This document shows, one piece after another, positions 46,328 to 58,608 of a stretch of 64,000 bases of DNA. Numbering within the stretch: position 1 is the stretch's first letter; the number at the start of each line of letters is the position of its first letter. The notes beneath the pieces were generated by a model. That model made no database searches and had not been told where the DNA came from. It saw nothing but the letters and a program-made list of their open reading frames with translations. The translations under genes and the position numbers were made by a program. This DNA comes from Sebastes aleutianus (lineage: Eukaryota; Chordata; Actinopteri; Perciformes; Sebastidae): the NCBI GenBank assembly GCA_916700875.1, contig CAKAKS010000068.1, forward strand, positions 32,150,127 to 32,214,126, in the 5' to 3' direction.

Positions 46328-47041
46328 TAGTGTGACCAGATCCAGACAAACCCAATGTGGGACAAAGAGTATGTTTGTGTGGGACAATGTGGGACACGTT
46401 ACCAAGGCTGAGAGGTACTCTACCATTTTGATATAATATCTATCTAACATAATAATACAAATTTATATCCTGCCCCTTATCTTGTAACATCTCTATGCTT
46501 TGCCCGAATGCATCCATAGATCGGCACGTCTCTTTTTGAGAAACACGTTTCTTGTGAGACTCGCATGAACTGTGTCACCTCATGTCTTCGTGTGAAATTG
46601 AAAAATAACTGGCAAAATTTCAAAAAAAACTCTTGCGCATCTCCTTCCACCGGCTTCACCTGCTTCTAAGTAGATTCACAGTCTTTGTTGTAGCTGCTCT
46701 TTCTTTTCTTTGTTGTAGTTTCCGTCATATTCCGCCTAAATCTGCAGAGCTTGTGACTTTGCAGTGACTCGCAATTTTCTCCGTAGGGCGTAGCGAAGCA
46801 AAGAGGGTTAAATGTTAATGTACACTTGACCCTCGTGTGCTCAGTTTGACAGCAAACACAGCGCCGTGATGACGGCCTTCCCCGCTTTCCTCACAGCCAG
46901 ATTTTAGAAAAGCTTCTTCCTGCAGCGGTTTGACTTTTGAAAACTAGAGCCGACGGAAATGTGGGACATCGTCTCAATATGTGGGACATGGGATAAAAAT
47001 GCAGTGCAGACCCTCGTAAAGTGGGACTCCTGGTCAGCCTA
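46328..47041. mobile_element. RepI copy, 714 bp
   Basis: Ends TAGTGTGACCAGATCC and (inverted) TAGGCTGACCAGGAGTCCC are imperfect inverted repeats. GTGGGACAAAGAGTATGTTT and TTGCCCGAATGCATCCATAG match 7690-7870. A damaged zinc-finger-like frame lies at 46520-46640 on the minus strand. Confidence 0.75.
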
Positions 47042-47465
47042 TTGTTCACGTTCATTATGATCATTTTGGGGGAGCGTCTTTGGAGGGAGACCTGAAGCGA
47101 CGGACTGCCAGTGTTGCCGACTTGGTGCCTTTCTCTCTAGATTTAGACACTTCTTGAGCTAATGCTGCTGCTTCCATTGCAAAAGAGTTGACAGCACTGG
47201 GCTGGGTTTTTCTGTTGGATCATTTGAAAAAATCTAGTGCAGTTTCTCGAGATCGCCAACCCTGCCTTTAATGATGATGTGTAGAAAATGTCTTTTTTGT
47301 TGCTGTTGTTCTTCGTCCTTCCTGAAACAAACTGAAATATTCACATTCAGCTGTTTTAATTATACACAGAAGTACTCTGTGTGATATTAAAAGGTTTGAG
47401 GCGGAAATGCTGATTAGATGAGGGAAGTTTGAATGCATGATAAATCTGCTGAGGAAGAACTTTTC

Positions 47466-47517
<52 letters not shown>

Positions 47518-47685
47518 CCTGACAGATGTGTGTGGGGGCGTGTTTTGCTGTCTGAATGTGTGTGTTTGTGTGTGTGTGCTGTGACCTGTTAGTGTGAGGG
47601 TGAGCGGTGCATGGAGGTACAACATCCTGATGAACACGGCACCAGCTGAGAGACCACCTGGACTATACAAACCTACCTGACCTGA

Positions 47686-47741
<56 letters not shown>

Positions 47742-47810
47742 AAGGACTAAAGGTACTTGGACAGCTGGTCTTTAGCTGAGAGATGTGATGAATGAAAAGA
47801 GAGTTTAGGG
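47042..47810. other. No gene; TG and CA runs
   Basis: (TG)n at 47471-47514 and (CA)n at 47690-47739, in opposite sense and about 180 bp apart, so they could pair as a long hairpin. Confidence 0.6.
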
Positions 47811-48512
47811 TTTAAAGCTGCATGCTAACTCTGTCACGGACAGGAAGCGTTGAGGTCGAGCCGGCCGTCGCTCTCATCTCCGTGGTCAAATGGGCCGACG
47901 CTACAACTGTAGAGCACCCATATACTGACATTTATGTTAAATGCATTCAAACGGCCCGATGGAGCTGACCATGGATGTATAAAGAGAACGGAGCTGACGG
48001 GAGAGCTAGAGACCACCTTGGAGAAGTTAGAGGAAGTAGACACGTGGGACTACGTCCAGTTTTCAAAATAAGGTTTTAACAAAGGGAACTGTATATACAA
48101 AATACATATAGGGAAATCAGATTGATGGATTACATTCACCAGAAGTATAAAACATTACATACCCATTATAAATTAAAAAGAAAATACCACTAATTTGTGT
48201 CTTTATTCTTTGATTTCTGGGTTGCTGGAAAAAAACGCAATAAATAGTTCCCAACAATGACTGATATATTTGACTTCAGGACATCTCTGACTACATACAT
48301 ACTGAAAATCAAACATTTTTATTCTATTAATTTAGATATTTTCCAAAGTAAAAGTCTCTAGAAGTGTATGATTCATCTTTTTCCCATTGTCTAGAGTTAA
48401 AAATCGAATATCAAATCACAATACTTAAAAATCGCAATACGTATCAAACCCAGTATCGTGGTAGTATTGAATCGTGAGTTAGGTGTATCGTCCCAGCCCT
48501 AATGACAATAGT
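47811..48512 (+). mobile_element. RepE copy, right two-thirds
   Basis: It matches 25227-25925 throughout (CTGCATGCTAACTCTGTCAC, GAGCACCCATATACTGACAT, TTTGATTTxTGGGTTGCTGG) and ends TATCGTCCCAGCCCTA, a better preserved terminus than the 25.9-kb copy. Confidence 0.8.
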
Positions 48513-49545
48513 GGAGTAGACATGTCTGAACACTGCTACGATGAACATTATTGTTTTATATAAGGATTATTTTTAGTCTTGTCCTCTGTAGAAGAGCGAG
48601 TCCCCAGCGCTTCCTCTCTAAATGAATCTCTTCCTCTTCTCCTCTATATTGTGTTGCATCTCTTTTTCAGTCCCTTGGTCTCTAACTTTGATTTAATTTC
48701 CTTCTCTCTCTTTCCTATCTCCCTTAATTCTCTCCTTCTTGCCCTCCCTCTAATGTTACATGCCATTTCCCCAGAGCGCCTGTGTTTTGTGTCTCAGTTA
48801 CAAGCTGAAAGATTTATTACAGCTATTTGCTCCTTTTAACCACTCCCCGTCTCTCCCTCCGTCTCTCTGTCCATCACACAGGCCTTTATTATTATTTACC
48901 TGGCTACATTCTCCCGTCTTCTTATACCGCTTTTCCTCTGACTTGTATGTTTTGTTCCTGCAGTATTGTTTCTGTCCGCCTCATGATGCTCGACAATCCC
49001 TTTTCTCTCCTTCAGTCTTGAGCCTTTTCATCTCAGTGTTGCCATCTGCCTTGGCAAGAAGGTCTTAATAATGGATTCATTAAAAAGGAAGCTACTGTCA
49101 GTGAAGGTGATAATTTTGACCTGGAGCTGAGGTCATGTTTGATGTATTTTACACGCCTTAGTCTGTGAGTCTAAGTCTCTGTGTCGTCTTTGTTTTACCC
49201 TGGCTATTAGACAAATGTCACCTGTGGGACAATAAATTTGAAGTTGAAGTTAAAAACTGTTATTTCATCTATTTAATAAGTCAGGAAATATGCATCCTCT
49301 GCTCCGCTGACAGGTGAAGGCCCGCAGGGGGCCAGGGATGATTAAAGGTGGTTGTAAATGTAATCCTAGACTCTCAATAATTCAGAAGGGAATATAGGCG
49401 AGGTAGCCTCATTTAGGTGCAGCCAACACTTCTACATTGTCCAGCGTGTTCAAACATTTAAGAGCTCCATTTCATAATGAGGATACCAGCCAATTAAAAA
49501 AGAGACACCTCTCTCTTAGACAAGGTTGTAGGTTTAAAGGTTCTG
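48513..49545. other. No gene; CT-rich 48590-48930
   Basis: Frames at 48579-49068 follow the CT-rich composition and show no domain. Confidence 0.5.
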
Positions 49546-49885
49546 TTTGTTAGTCCTAACACGTATAAATCATTGCGGGTTGGTGTCCCATGGGCGCTCG
49601 CTTGTGGCTACGCTGTTCAGACTCAGACTCCAACACAAACCACACGGAAGCACCAAAACCACAAAGGTATATCTAGTGAAGCCCGTCTTGCAAACAGTGT
49701 CAACTCTTCCTGCTTCAGCCTCCCGACCGTGGTCAGAAGACACCGTGGAGACCGTAGCTTTGGTCTCCAGGGCACACTACACACTGCAGAAGACTTGCTC
49801 CGGCAATTTTACTGCAAAATTACATGTAAAAACAAGCATTTCTTTAGAAAAGCTGCATCATGTGGACAGTAGCCGTCTTGTTTTC
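49546..49885 (+). other. Block of unusual composition; possible dispersed repeat
   Basis: Two overlapping plus frames (49547-49888, 49573-49872) cross this block, and neither has a recognisable domain. CG-bearing sequence here differs from its AT-rich neighbours. No second copy in the window. Confidence 0.25.
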
Positions 49886-50810
49886 TAGTCAGGTTGACTT
49901 TGTTCATTCTGTCATAATAACATCATCTTTATGCAAACCAGCCTTCTATGTGCCCTTTGACGTTAAATAGATTTTTGAATACACAGCATGTAGAAGACAA
50001 AAAGAATGATGTAAATCAATGCTAACCTTCCCTTTACTAATTAAAATACATGATATTAACAGGCATGCACACCGTCCTCACTGTAGGTCCCGCCTCAGGC
50101 CCGCGTATCATAAAATCAATGTTTATTCACAGTGAAAGTGAGTACGTGACCTGCATGTTTCTGCACTCATTCTGGAGACCCACACAGCTTTCTAATATGA
50201 TATCTATTAAAGCATAAACGCCTCATTACGCACGTCTCCTTGTTTGTGACAAGCGGACAGAGAGAATCTTGTTTAATATTCTGTTGTGAGAGGAAACTAA
50301 ATGATTTATTTTGTCACTGATGCAGTCAGTAAATGAAATTCTAAGCATCTCCAGCAATTATCAGTGTCTCCAGTCTTTGGTTCTTGTTCTGAGGCTATAA
50401 TGCGATAGTCAGGCCACGAGCAATGAAGCCGTGTTAATGCTGTACTGAAAGTGATGAAAATTAATTTGCATAGTCGGTGGTGCTCGACAGAAACGTGGGA
50501 GATGGAGAGAGAAGGAGAAAGAGACAAATGAGGAAATAATTAGTTATGAAAAACCATATTCTGGAGGTGCATGTACAGCGTAGAGCGTCTTGTCTCTGTA
50601 AGCATATTCGTGAACGAGGTGTTATTCACATCATAAATCTGTCTTCACCTCTCGTACCACGGCACAGTGAAACTGAACTCTATTGGAACTGACACTTTCC
50701 AGTTTTCGGGTAAATTGAACTTGATTTCATTCATTCTCTCGTCCCCGGACGACAGGACGATATTAGTCTGGAGCCCTGATCCCTGGTGCCTACGCTACCT
50801 GCTGCAGTAC
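49886..50810. other. No gene recognised
   Basis: AT-rich, no frame with a domain. Confidence 0.5.
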
Positions 50811-50890
50811 TGAAGAATAACCAGTACCGTCACGCTTTCAGAGTTTTGGCATCGACTTGGCACCAAAGCATCGGTTCTCGTGACATCCCT
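50811..50890 (+). mobile_element. RepB right-end fragment
   Basis: TTTTGGCATCGACTTGGCAC, ATCGGTTCTCGTGACATCCC match 7640-7688. Confidence 0.75.
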
Positions 50891-50921
50891 CGTGTTAAGT
50901 TAAAAACAGGAGACAGATCAG

Positions 50922-51412
50922 GAAAAACTAGCATTGCCATTTTCAAAGGGGTCGCCTTGACCTCTGACCTCCAGATATGTGAATGAAAATAGGTTCTATG
51001 GGTACCCACGAGTCTCCCCTTTACAGACATGCCCACTTTATGATAATCACATGCAGTCTGGGCAAGTCATAGTCAAGTCAGCACACTGACACACTGACAG
51101 CTGTTGTTGCCTGTTGGGCTGCAGTTTGCCATGTTATGATTTGAGCATATTGTTTTATGCTAAATGCAGTACCTGTGAGGGTTTCTGGACAATATCTGTC
51201 ATTGTTTTGTGCTATTAATTAATTTCCAATAATAAATATATACATACAATTGCATAAAGCAGCATATTTGCCCACTCCCGTGTTGATAAGAGTATTAAAT
51301 ACTTGATTTTGAACAGATAACAAATGTGTGATTCATTTGTGGTTAATCACATTTAACTATGGACAATCATGCGGTTAATTGCGATTAAATATTGTAATCA
51401 ATTGACAGCCCT
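50922..51412 (+). mobile_element. RepA copy, plus, left part missing
   Basis: It begins mid-family at GGAAAAACT and runs to AATCAATTGACAGCCCT. The RepB scrap lies just upstream. Confidence 0.85.
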
Positions 51413-52124
51413 ACGGGGAACATGATTTTTAGGAGAGCAGGCTGCTCGGTGTGAGGGGAGAGAGCAGGATTCGGTGTTTGGAGTTAAGTGTCTGATGAAT
51501 GAGTGGATATAATGTTATTGACTCTGGGTAAGCGTGTTAGTTAGCTGAGGCCACACCCAGAAGCTACAGGAAGAATACTGCCCGTGCAGTCCCTTCAACA
51601 TCGAAGGAAAGAGCAAATCAATAAGAAATGAATAAAAAGAGCAGATGAACACGGCCAGTTTCACCATATTTTGAAGTGTAGATCCGACTCCTTTCTTCCT
51701 CCCTTAAACTCTTCAGTCCTGTGAACAAATCAAGGATGATTCTGTCTCTTTACTGCTTTCTTTCTCCTCATCTTGCACTTTCCAGGCACACTTGGCACTT
51801 CAGCGTTTTTTGGGGCACCAGACATCAGAGAGAATCCATGACAGCTGCGTCTGAGCTGACGGGGTTTATCTAGAGCAGCTAGCAGAAGAAAAACAAGCAC
51901 AACTGTAATTCAGTTATTACCCGGCCTGAGTGTGTGTACTGGTTGTCAGCTAATGACAGCAGGAAGCAGATGGTCATACCAAATGTCTCTCTTCTCTAAA
52001 GCTATGAGCCTTGAGTATTTTAAATGCTGACACTGGAAACGTCTAACAGACTGTAGTTTCTATATATTGTGTCAAATTCAGAATTAATGCTCTTACACAC
52101 TGGGTGCCACAATGAGCCGGGAAA
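51413..52124. other. No gene recognised
   Basis: Mixed sequence without a notable frame. Confidence 0.5.
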
Positions 52125-52610
52125 ATCGTCTATTGTTTTTGAAATCAGACCAGCACTTGGCAGGCCTGTAGCTGTGGAGGACGGAACCTGTCAAAATAAA
52201 AAAATTAACCAATAAATAAATAAATATGTCATTGAATGTTGTAAAAAAAATAAATGTAGCCATTAATTCATTGATAACATGTGACATGAAATTTATATTT
52301 CTGTTTAAATTTGCTTAATTATTTATTTATCTTATTATTAATTCCATTATTTATTTACTCTTCTGTTTAATTTTCCATTTTCTTTGTTTATGAATCTATT
52401 TTTATGAATTTATTTATTTATGTTATATTTATTTTTAAATGTATTTATTTGTTTATGCATGATTTTTCCATTTGCATTTCACCCCTTATTTATTTCCCCA
52501 AACTTATTTATTTATGTATTCTTTTCTTTATACAAATAAAGAAGTGAATTAAATCAAAGATAAATAAATAAATAATCAAATTAAAACAGAAATATCAATT
52601 TATGTCACAT
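52125..52610. mobile_element. RepN copy, foldback
   Basis: GTGACATGAAATTTATATTT near 52281 is inverted as AATATCAATTTATGTCAC ending at 52608, with TTTATTTATC/GATAAATAAA continuing the arms. It shares GGACGGAACCTGTCAAAATA with 44490. No coding capacity. Confidence 0.7.
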
Positions 52611-54133
52611 TTTGTCAATTTAATTTATCTTTTTTTTTGCCGGGCTATGACAATATTAATTATGTATTATGTATATTATGTAATATTTCTTCACTCCTCT
52701 ATGACAGTAAACTGAATAGCTTTGAGTTGTGGACAAAACAAGACATTTTAGGACATCATCTTGGGCTTTTGGAAACAATGATTGACATTTTTCACCAAAT
52801 TTCTGATATTTTATAAACCAACAGATTGATCGACAATGAAAATAATCGTTCTTTGCAGCCCCAGACATAATCAGTGGGCCTTATGAAGATTTCTATGTGG
52901 CTATAATCACTACGACTCCACACCAACCCTCTTAACACTGAGCATGCTCATACAGCCGATGTCCTTGGTCTTGTAAATTGACTCGTTTGTGGTCGTGAAT
53001 TGTGGGAATTGAAATGCTCTGGTGGCCTGAGCTCATAATGGATGTGCAGCTGTTTTTTAAAATGGACGTGTTACCACTAAAAGTAGAGAGGAGAAACCAC
53101 TTTTCTTCTCTTCCTCCTCTTTAAACGAGAGAATCAAGCTCTTTCTACTCTGTGGTAGTGAGCTGGGGATTGACTGTTCTGGTCTGGTGCAGTTAGGACG
53201 TAACCGTGTGCCAGCTAAAGCAGACCCTGCTGCTCAGTATGTGCAAGAAATGACCTGCTCTTCGTCCCATCAATCTCTTTATAATGGTGGAGCTCAGCAC
53301 AGAGTGGGCCCCATCAGCAATGTACCGAGAATGAGAAATATGTTCTGACCTCTAAGGCAGCACAATCCTCAATTATCCAACCATTGAATGTCCTTTTAAT
53401 AGATCTGTTTCTTCCATCTCTCTCCACCTCCCTTGTTAAATGCATGCATGGCAGCTCCTGTACCGGCTCAGTAATGTACTGGAACTAAAAGCTGCAGTCT
53501 GTTGAGGTTTGAGGTCTGGCCCTTAACCAGATGAGAGGTTCTTCAGAGAGGGATTGCTGCAGTACTGGTAATTGACCGGTCAGTCAGTGGTTTGTTCTTC
53601 ACACGCTGAGTAATGAGGCTAAGATGAGACCAGTGGGCGACCTCCGCTTCTGAAAAGTGAAGCCAATGTTGAGGTGCATTAAAGCTTCAGTAGTCAGTAT
53701 ATTTTTTATTTCATTGGGCAAAAATCCCATAATAACCTTTCAGCATATTGTAATTCAAGTGTTCTGAGAGATAACTACACTTCTGCTCCTCCTCATGGCT
53801 CTGTTTTCAGGCTTTAGAAAATCTAGCCCGTGACGGGAGACTTTGACCAATCACAGGTCATTTCATTGAGAGAGAGCGTTCCTATTGGCTGTGCTCCGGT
53901 CATGTGACTGGAACTTGGCGTTCCTTCAAGAGATTTCCAAAAAGGCTGCCAGGTCACAAACTCTCTAATTCTACAGCTAAACCGTGCACTACAAGATGAT
54001 TCTGAAAACATTTGAGGAGAGAAATAGGCATTATCGTAACATAATATTGATTCATATTTGATCATCGCTGTCAAGTTTGACCGTTGCATTCTTTCTAAAG
54101 GCAAGCAAGGGGCGACAAACCTATCATAGTGAA
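52611..54133. other. No gene recognised
   Basis: Mixed sequence; the 108-codon minus frame at 53823-54149 shows no domain. Confidence 0.5.
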
Positions 54134-54226
54134 CGTAAACAGTGGACATGGCTGTTGTTAGTACTCACAGCTGTCAAGGTAGCAGCTTGTGGAAGACTCC
54201 GGTGACGCTGAATGAGTGACACGGGC
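54134..54226 (-). repeat. RepJ copy, minus
   Basis: ACATGGCTGTTGTTAGTACT, CACAGCTGTCAAGGTAGCAG and CTTGTGGAAGACTCCGG match the reverse of 46225-46300. The repeat may continue leftward. Confidence 0.75.
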
Positions 54227-54633
54227 AGAGCATTTGATTTATTGATTGCTGTCGGGATGTAAAGAGAGTTTCAATAAAAAAAGGTTTCTAAAATACATTA
54301 TGTACCATACTGTAGCTTTAACACCGAATAAGTGTGACATTTCCAGACTGACGCTCGTCATCAGACAGACAAAGAGGCTGTTAATTGCTCTCCCCTGTGA
54401 AAATAATATTAAAAAAACAACTAAATTGTATAATTTTGTCTCCAAATGGAGTATTTTTTATTATAATAATGAAATAATATCAAATAAAGCTAATATATAA
54501 TAACAAATAAGATCAATAACAATGTAAATAAGATAACAAAAAAGATTCCAAAGTCAAGTATGTACAAAGCTGTAAAAAATATAAAGTAAAAATACAATTT
54601 CTCGTGTGTTGATTTTGTAAACTGATTTTGCAG
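54227..54633. other. AT-rich, no gene
   Basis: Mostly A/T sequence; no credible frame. Confidence 0.5.
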
Positions 54634-55010
54634 TTCCGAGGATGAGATCAGCGCATGATGCACGCAGTTACAGACATAGATATGAAACAGTTTTATATGT
54701 ATACGGATTTCGGAGGAGACCGGCGCCGTTGAAAAAAGCCCACCCTTTCACAACTACTCGCTAACTGCTGACGTTACTTTGCGTTGAACAGCGGTCCACT
54801 TCCGTGTTTCAGTTCGGTCGGCTTTCACACCTGACGCGAACCGTACCCGAGTACACATGAACCGTACTCCAGACCACCTTTTCAAGTGGACTCGGGCACG
54901 GATCGACGAACCGTGCCCGAGTACGGTACGGAGCATTCACACTAATCAATCGAACTGGACTTTGGGGACAAGTGTACTCGGATCCGGGCCCCGGTCCCTG
55001 ATGTGAAAGT
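54634..55010 (+). mobile_element. RepG copy, plus, left part missing
   Basis: GGATGAGATCAGCGCATGAT, GCTTTCACACCTGACGCGAA, CCACCTTTTCAAGTGGACTC, ATCCGGGCCCCGGTCCCTGA and TGATGTGAAAG as in 32676-33206. Confidence 0.75.
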
Positions 55011-55608
55011 TTATAGTTCATATTTCTATTAGATATGCTGCTCTTGTCCATACACTGATCTTTGCGATATGTGTGCAGGTGTGAAATCACTGCAAGACAC
55101 CAAATTCCCACACACGAGAGGACTAGTGACTTCCATCACATTAACATGAACAAAATAACTTGTTAAAGGTGATGCATTATAATGAGAGCATTGCATCGCC
55201 TCACTTCCGCCTCACATTATTAGAGTGCAATTTGGTAAATTGACATCCAGACACACTTTTTCAAACCCTGTCAAAGCAGTGAACATTCTCCATCCATCAC
55301 CCAGTGATATATCCATATTTCTTGCCTGGCGCCTGCTGTGGGCTGTAAGCCACTCTCCGGACCCCCCCAGACACGTCATTTTGAATTTAGGTCTTTTCTT
55401 TTTGTCTTCAGGCTCCCGTTGCATCAGAAAAGTGTTTTGTTCAAGTTGCAACCGAACTGACGAATAAATGACTTCTCTGGTGCCTGGAGAGAACAGACTG
55501 TGCCCATCTCTCACGCCAACTATCCATCTATTCCCCCCCCCCACATCTCTGTCTCCCCTTTACTGTTAGTGTGCACCCACAGGCGTAGTGATTTTCTGAA
55601 TGACAAGT
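55011..55608. other. No gene recognised
   Basis: The 110-codon minus frame at 55212-55544 and an opposed plus frame overlap; no domain is visible. Confidence 0.45.
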
Positions 55609-55740
55609 AGCAACATGTTTTGAACGCCGCGTACACCGGCTGTGAGCGCTCCGTCCTCCTCGTGGCGATGGCCTCATTAACGTTGTGGTTCCCCTATAGC
55701 GTCGGGTTAAAACTGAAATATCGCCGACGAGGTTGTTGTT
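55609..55740 (+). mobile_element. RepD interior fragment
   Basis: GTACACCGGCTGTGAGCGCT, CCGTCCTCCTCGTGGCGATG and CCTATAGCGTCGGGTT match 10255-10335. Confidence 0.65.
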
Positions 55741-55996
55741 TGGAGAGCAGCAGAGGTGGAGGAGAGAAAGTTTCTCTTTATGTATTTATGTGTGATTGTG
55801 TGTGTATTAACACTGTTATATTATTGCCTGGGAAGCAACACAGCCTCTTGTTTACTCTCCAGTCGGAAAGATTTAATGTGACAGGATGTGTTGTGTGCGT
55901 GTGTGTGTCTGTGCATGCATCTAAATATGTGTGACTGGTTTTGTGTCCTGATATTGGCTCATACCTGCGTCTCCTGTTTACTGTTGCACTCTGGCA

Positions 55997-56048
<52 letters not shown>

Positions 56049-56344
56049 ATGCTGCCAGCATAATAACAAGACAAGGGAAACAAAGTGTGGTTGACAGATA
56101 AAGAAAATCAAAACCAAAACACATCACATGCACTAACTCTCTTTCTTCCTTGTTGACCTCTCCCTTTTCATGATCCCACACACACACACACACTGCAATA
56201 CCACAATAACATGCGTTATGGTTGGTCGCACTCTAGAGCCCTGCACAAGTTGGCTGCTGCCCAGATGGTGTATTTTTATCTACAGTATATGAGGTACTGA
56301 GGTTGATGGTATGTTACACACAAGCAGGACAACTATATATTTAT
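55741..56344. other. No gene; (TG)n at 55999-56047
   Basis: A 48-bp TG run and smaller CA/TG runs nearby. Confidence 0.6.
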
Positions 56345-56549
56345 AGTAAAAGTCCCTAGAAGTGTAACTTAATTACAACTTAAGTTGTAATTCAACTTTT
56401 CCCCATGGTCTAGTGTTAAAAAGTTAACAAAAATCATCGCAATAAATCGTATTATCGAATCACAATCCTTGAAAATCGCAATACATATCGAATCGGCACC
56501 AAAGTATTGTGAATCGAATTGGGAAATAAGCATATTGTCCATACCCTAA
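56345..56549 (+). mobile_element. RepE right-end fragment
   Basis: AAAAGTCCCTAGAAGTGTA, CGCAATAAATCGTATTATCG, ATATCGAATCGGCACC, CATATTGTCCATACCCTA correspond to 48350-48500. Confidence 0.65.
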
Positions 56550-57372
56550 AAAATAAGGTGTGTCAGATTTAGAAGGCTGCAGCTGTTATTTAATAACGTT
56601 GAGGTAAATATAAGTATATGATCAGATTCAGATTGGGGCCAGATAACCTTTGATCGGGACATCCCTACTATATTCTGCCTTGGCCACTAGTTTTTACACG
56701 GAGGTGATAATGTTTCTGTTGCTCATCTCAATCCCAAAGATGTTCCTCCGTCTTCATCCAGCCACCAACAACATGTTGAAAGCTGAAGGCTGCAGCTGCT
56801 TTCTGATCAAACCTGTGAGGTGACAGCGAGCAGTGGGAACACACTCATCTCTCTCTTTCTCATCATGGAGCTTTCTTTCCAATCTGGCATCTTCAGCTCT
56901 GGGTGTTTTCTGCACTTCTGACCTCTTTTACTCCTTTCCTTTTCTCTGTCACCATCCGTCTCTCTCTCCCACACATGCGTACACTTTCTTCTTTCTTCTT
57001 TCTTCTGTGCACACCGATCAATAATCCAATCTACACAGCCTTGTACTGTGGAGACAGAAGCCCTCATCACTATCTGAGGCACGTCTCAGTGAAAGGAAAG
57101 CCAGACAGACAAACAGAGAGGTAGTTAGTCAGACAGACAGTTTGGTGAATTCACTACTGAAGCCTTGGCGAGCCGTCGCCTCGTCAGCCCCCTCGTCAGC
57201 CCCCTCGTCAGCCCCCTCGTCAGCCCGCCGAGACGTTCAAATTCCCACGCTTTCTAAGGCTGGATGCTCTCTGTACTAACATTTAATTTACCCAGGAAGG
57301 TTCTCCGTTAAACTTATATTTTATTTACCAAGAGAAGTAAGGAGCACACAACGATGGCTGCTGGAATAACAG
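56550..57372. other. No gene; 12-bp array at 57181
   Basis: CT-rich 56840-57010 with composition-driven frames. See the separate tandem array. Confidence 0.5.
57181..57227. repeat. 12-bp tandem repeat TCGTCAGCCCCC, nearly 4 copies
   Basis: Perfect units TCGTCAGCCCCC, closing TCGTCAGCCCG. Confidence 0.95.
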
Positions 57373-57468
57373 ACGTTTTAAAGGATTTTAAAGGATTAAA
57401 GCTTTTTTGAAGTGGGGTTGTATGAGGTACTGATCCGTAGTCAGTGTATTACCTACAGTAGATGACGG
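57373..57468. mobile_element. RepH left-arm fragment joined to RepA
   Basis: TTTTAAAGGATTAAAGC, TTTTGAAGTGGGGTTGTATG and CTACAGTAGATGACGG match 42870-42960. The join to RepA is immediate. Confidence 0.75.
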
Positions 57469-57671
57469 TACCTTAAAGGGAGATTTGTCAGGTTTTTAAT
57501 ACTCTTATCAACATGGGAGTGGGAAAATATGCTCCTTTATGCAAATGTATGTATATATTTATTATTGGAAATCAATTAACAACACAAAACAATGACAAAT
57601 ATTGTCCAGAAGCCCTCACAGGTATTGCATTTAGCATAAAACATATGCTCCAATCATAACATGGCAAACTC
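57469..57671 (-). mobile_element. RepA interior fragment, minus
   Basis: TACCTTAAAGGGAGATTTGT through CAATCATAACATGGCAAACT. Confidence 0.85.
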
Positions 57672-57762
57672 AAGAAATTACCAAACTCTTTCTGTTTGCT
57701 ATGCGTACTGTAATTCACTGTGTTCAGGGCATCCACTAATTAGATCTCTGTAACTGTTTCAG

Positions 57763-57811
57763 GGCAGCTGAACCCCCCACGACCCCACAGGACCCCATGA
57801 CTTTGGTTCGG
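57763..57811 (+). CDS. Candidate internal coding exon, 49 nt
   Basis: Upstream are a branch-like CCACTAATT (57731-57739) and CTCTGTAACTGTTTCAG; downstream is CGG followed by GTAAGTAA, a near-consensus donor. The first base would finish a codon begun by the exon at 152-243, after which 16 codons read AAEPPTTPQDPMTLVR. The segment ends on a codon boundary, in phase with the candidate at 62471. It contains an ATG (57797) that could serve as start if a promoter exon such as 5780-6026 were spliced to it. The protein is not recognised. In 49 bases an open frame is easily found by chance, so the splice signals carry the case. Confidence 0.4.
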
Positions 57812-58144
57812 GTAAGTAAACTGCCTTTGTGCATCTTTTGTGTGGGAATAAATGGTGCAAACACACACACACACACACAAACACACAAGGAAGCACAACC
57901 TGCTGTAACCAAAGTTGTAATGAGCAGTTGGTTTATGCATGAACAAATGTTTCATGGGGAGAGATCCAGCCACACACACACATACACACACATACACACG
58001 CACACTTAACAAGTCTCAGTGAGGGAGTCACGAAGAGGCTGCTTTGTTACTGAAGCCAGCTCGCTCTCTCCTCTGGTTTCCCTCTCTCTCTCTGAATACT
58101 AAACATCTCACTGCTGTTATCCACTGCCAGGAAACCAACGACTG

Positions 58145-58178
<34 letters not shown>

Positions 58179-58608
58179 TCCCTATGACTTTGTATAGTTC
58201 CATATATACAGTAAATGTTTGTGTGTCAGCGACTGTGTATTTTATGACTGCAGTTTCCTGTATGTAGTGTTTGTGTGCGTGCTGTGAATACATGTGAGAG
58301 TGTGTTGTTGGCGGCCACTCCGTCAGAGTACTCAGCGAGCTGGTGTGTGTGTGTGTGTGCGTGTGTGCGTGTGCGTGTGCGTGTGTGCGTGTGTGCGTGT
58401 GTGCGTGTGCGTGTGCGTGTGCGTGTGTGTGTGTGTGTCTTCCCTCAGGGCTTCATGTAATATAGCAGCAGGTAACGGGAGAGCAGGGACTTGTTGCCGA
58501 TGACTAACAGGCTATTACCTTCTACCTTTGTGGCATTTGTCTGTTTCAAACTTGCTCCTTTTCTCTCTCCATCCTTGTTTTCGTTGTTTGCTCTTTCTCC
58601 ATTTCTCC
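57812..58608. other. No gene; several CA/TG runs
   Basis: (CA)n at 57860-57889 and 57971-58006; (TG)n at 58148-58174; a mixed (TG)(CG) run at 58341-58438 with GTGTGC units, a potential Z-DNA former. Confidence 0.8.

Noticed and set aside
57181..57227. Regular short repeats considered as a CRISPR array
   Set aside because: 12-bp units are contiguous without spacers; it is a tandem repeat in a vertebrate-like sequence.
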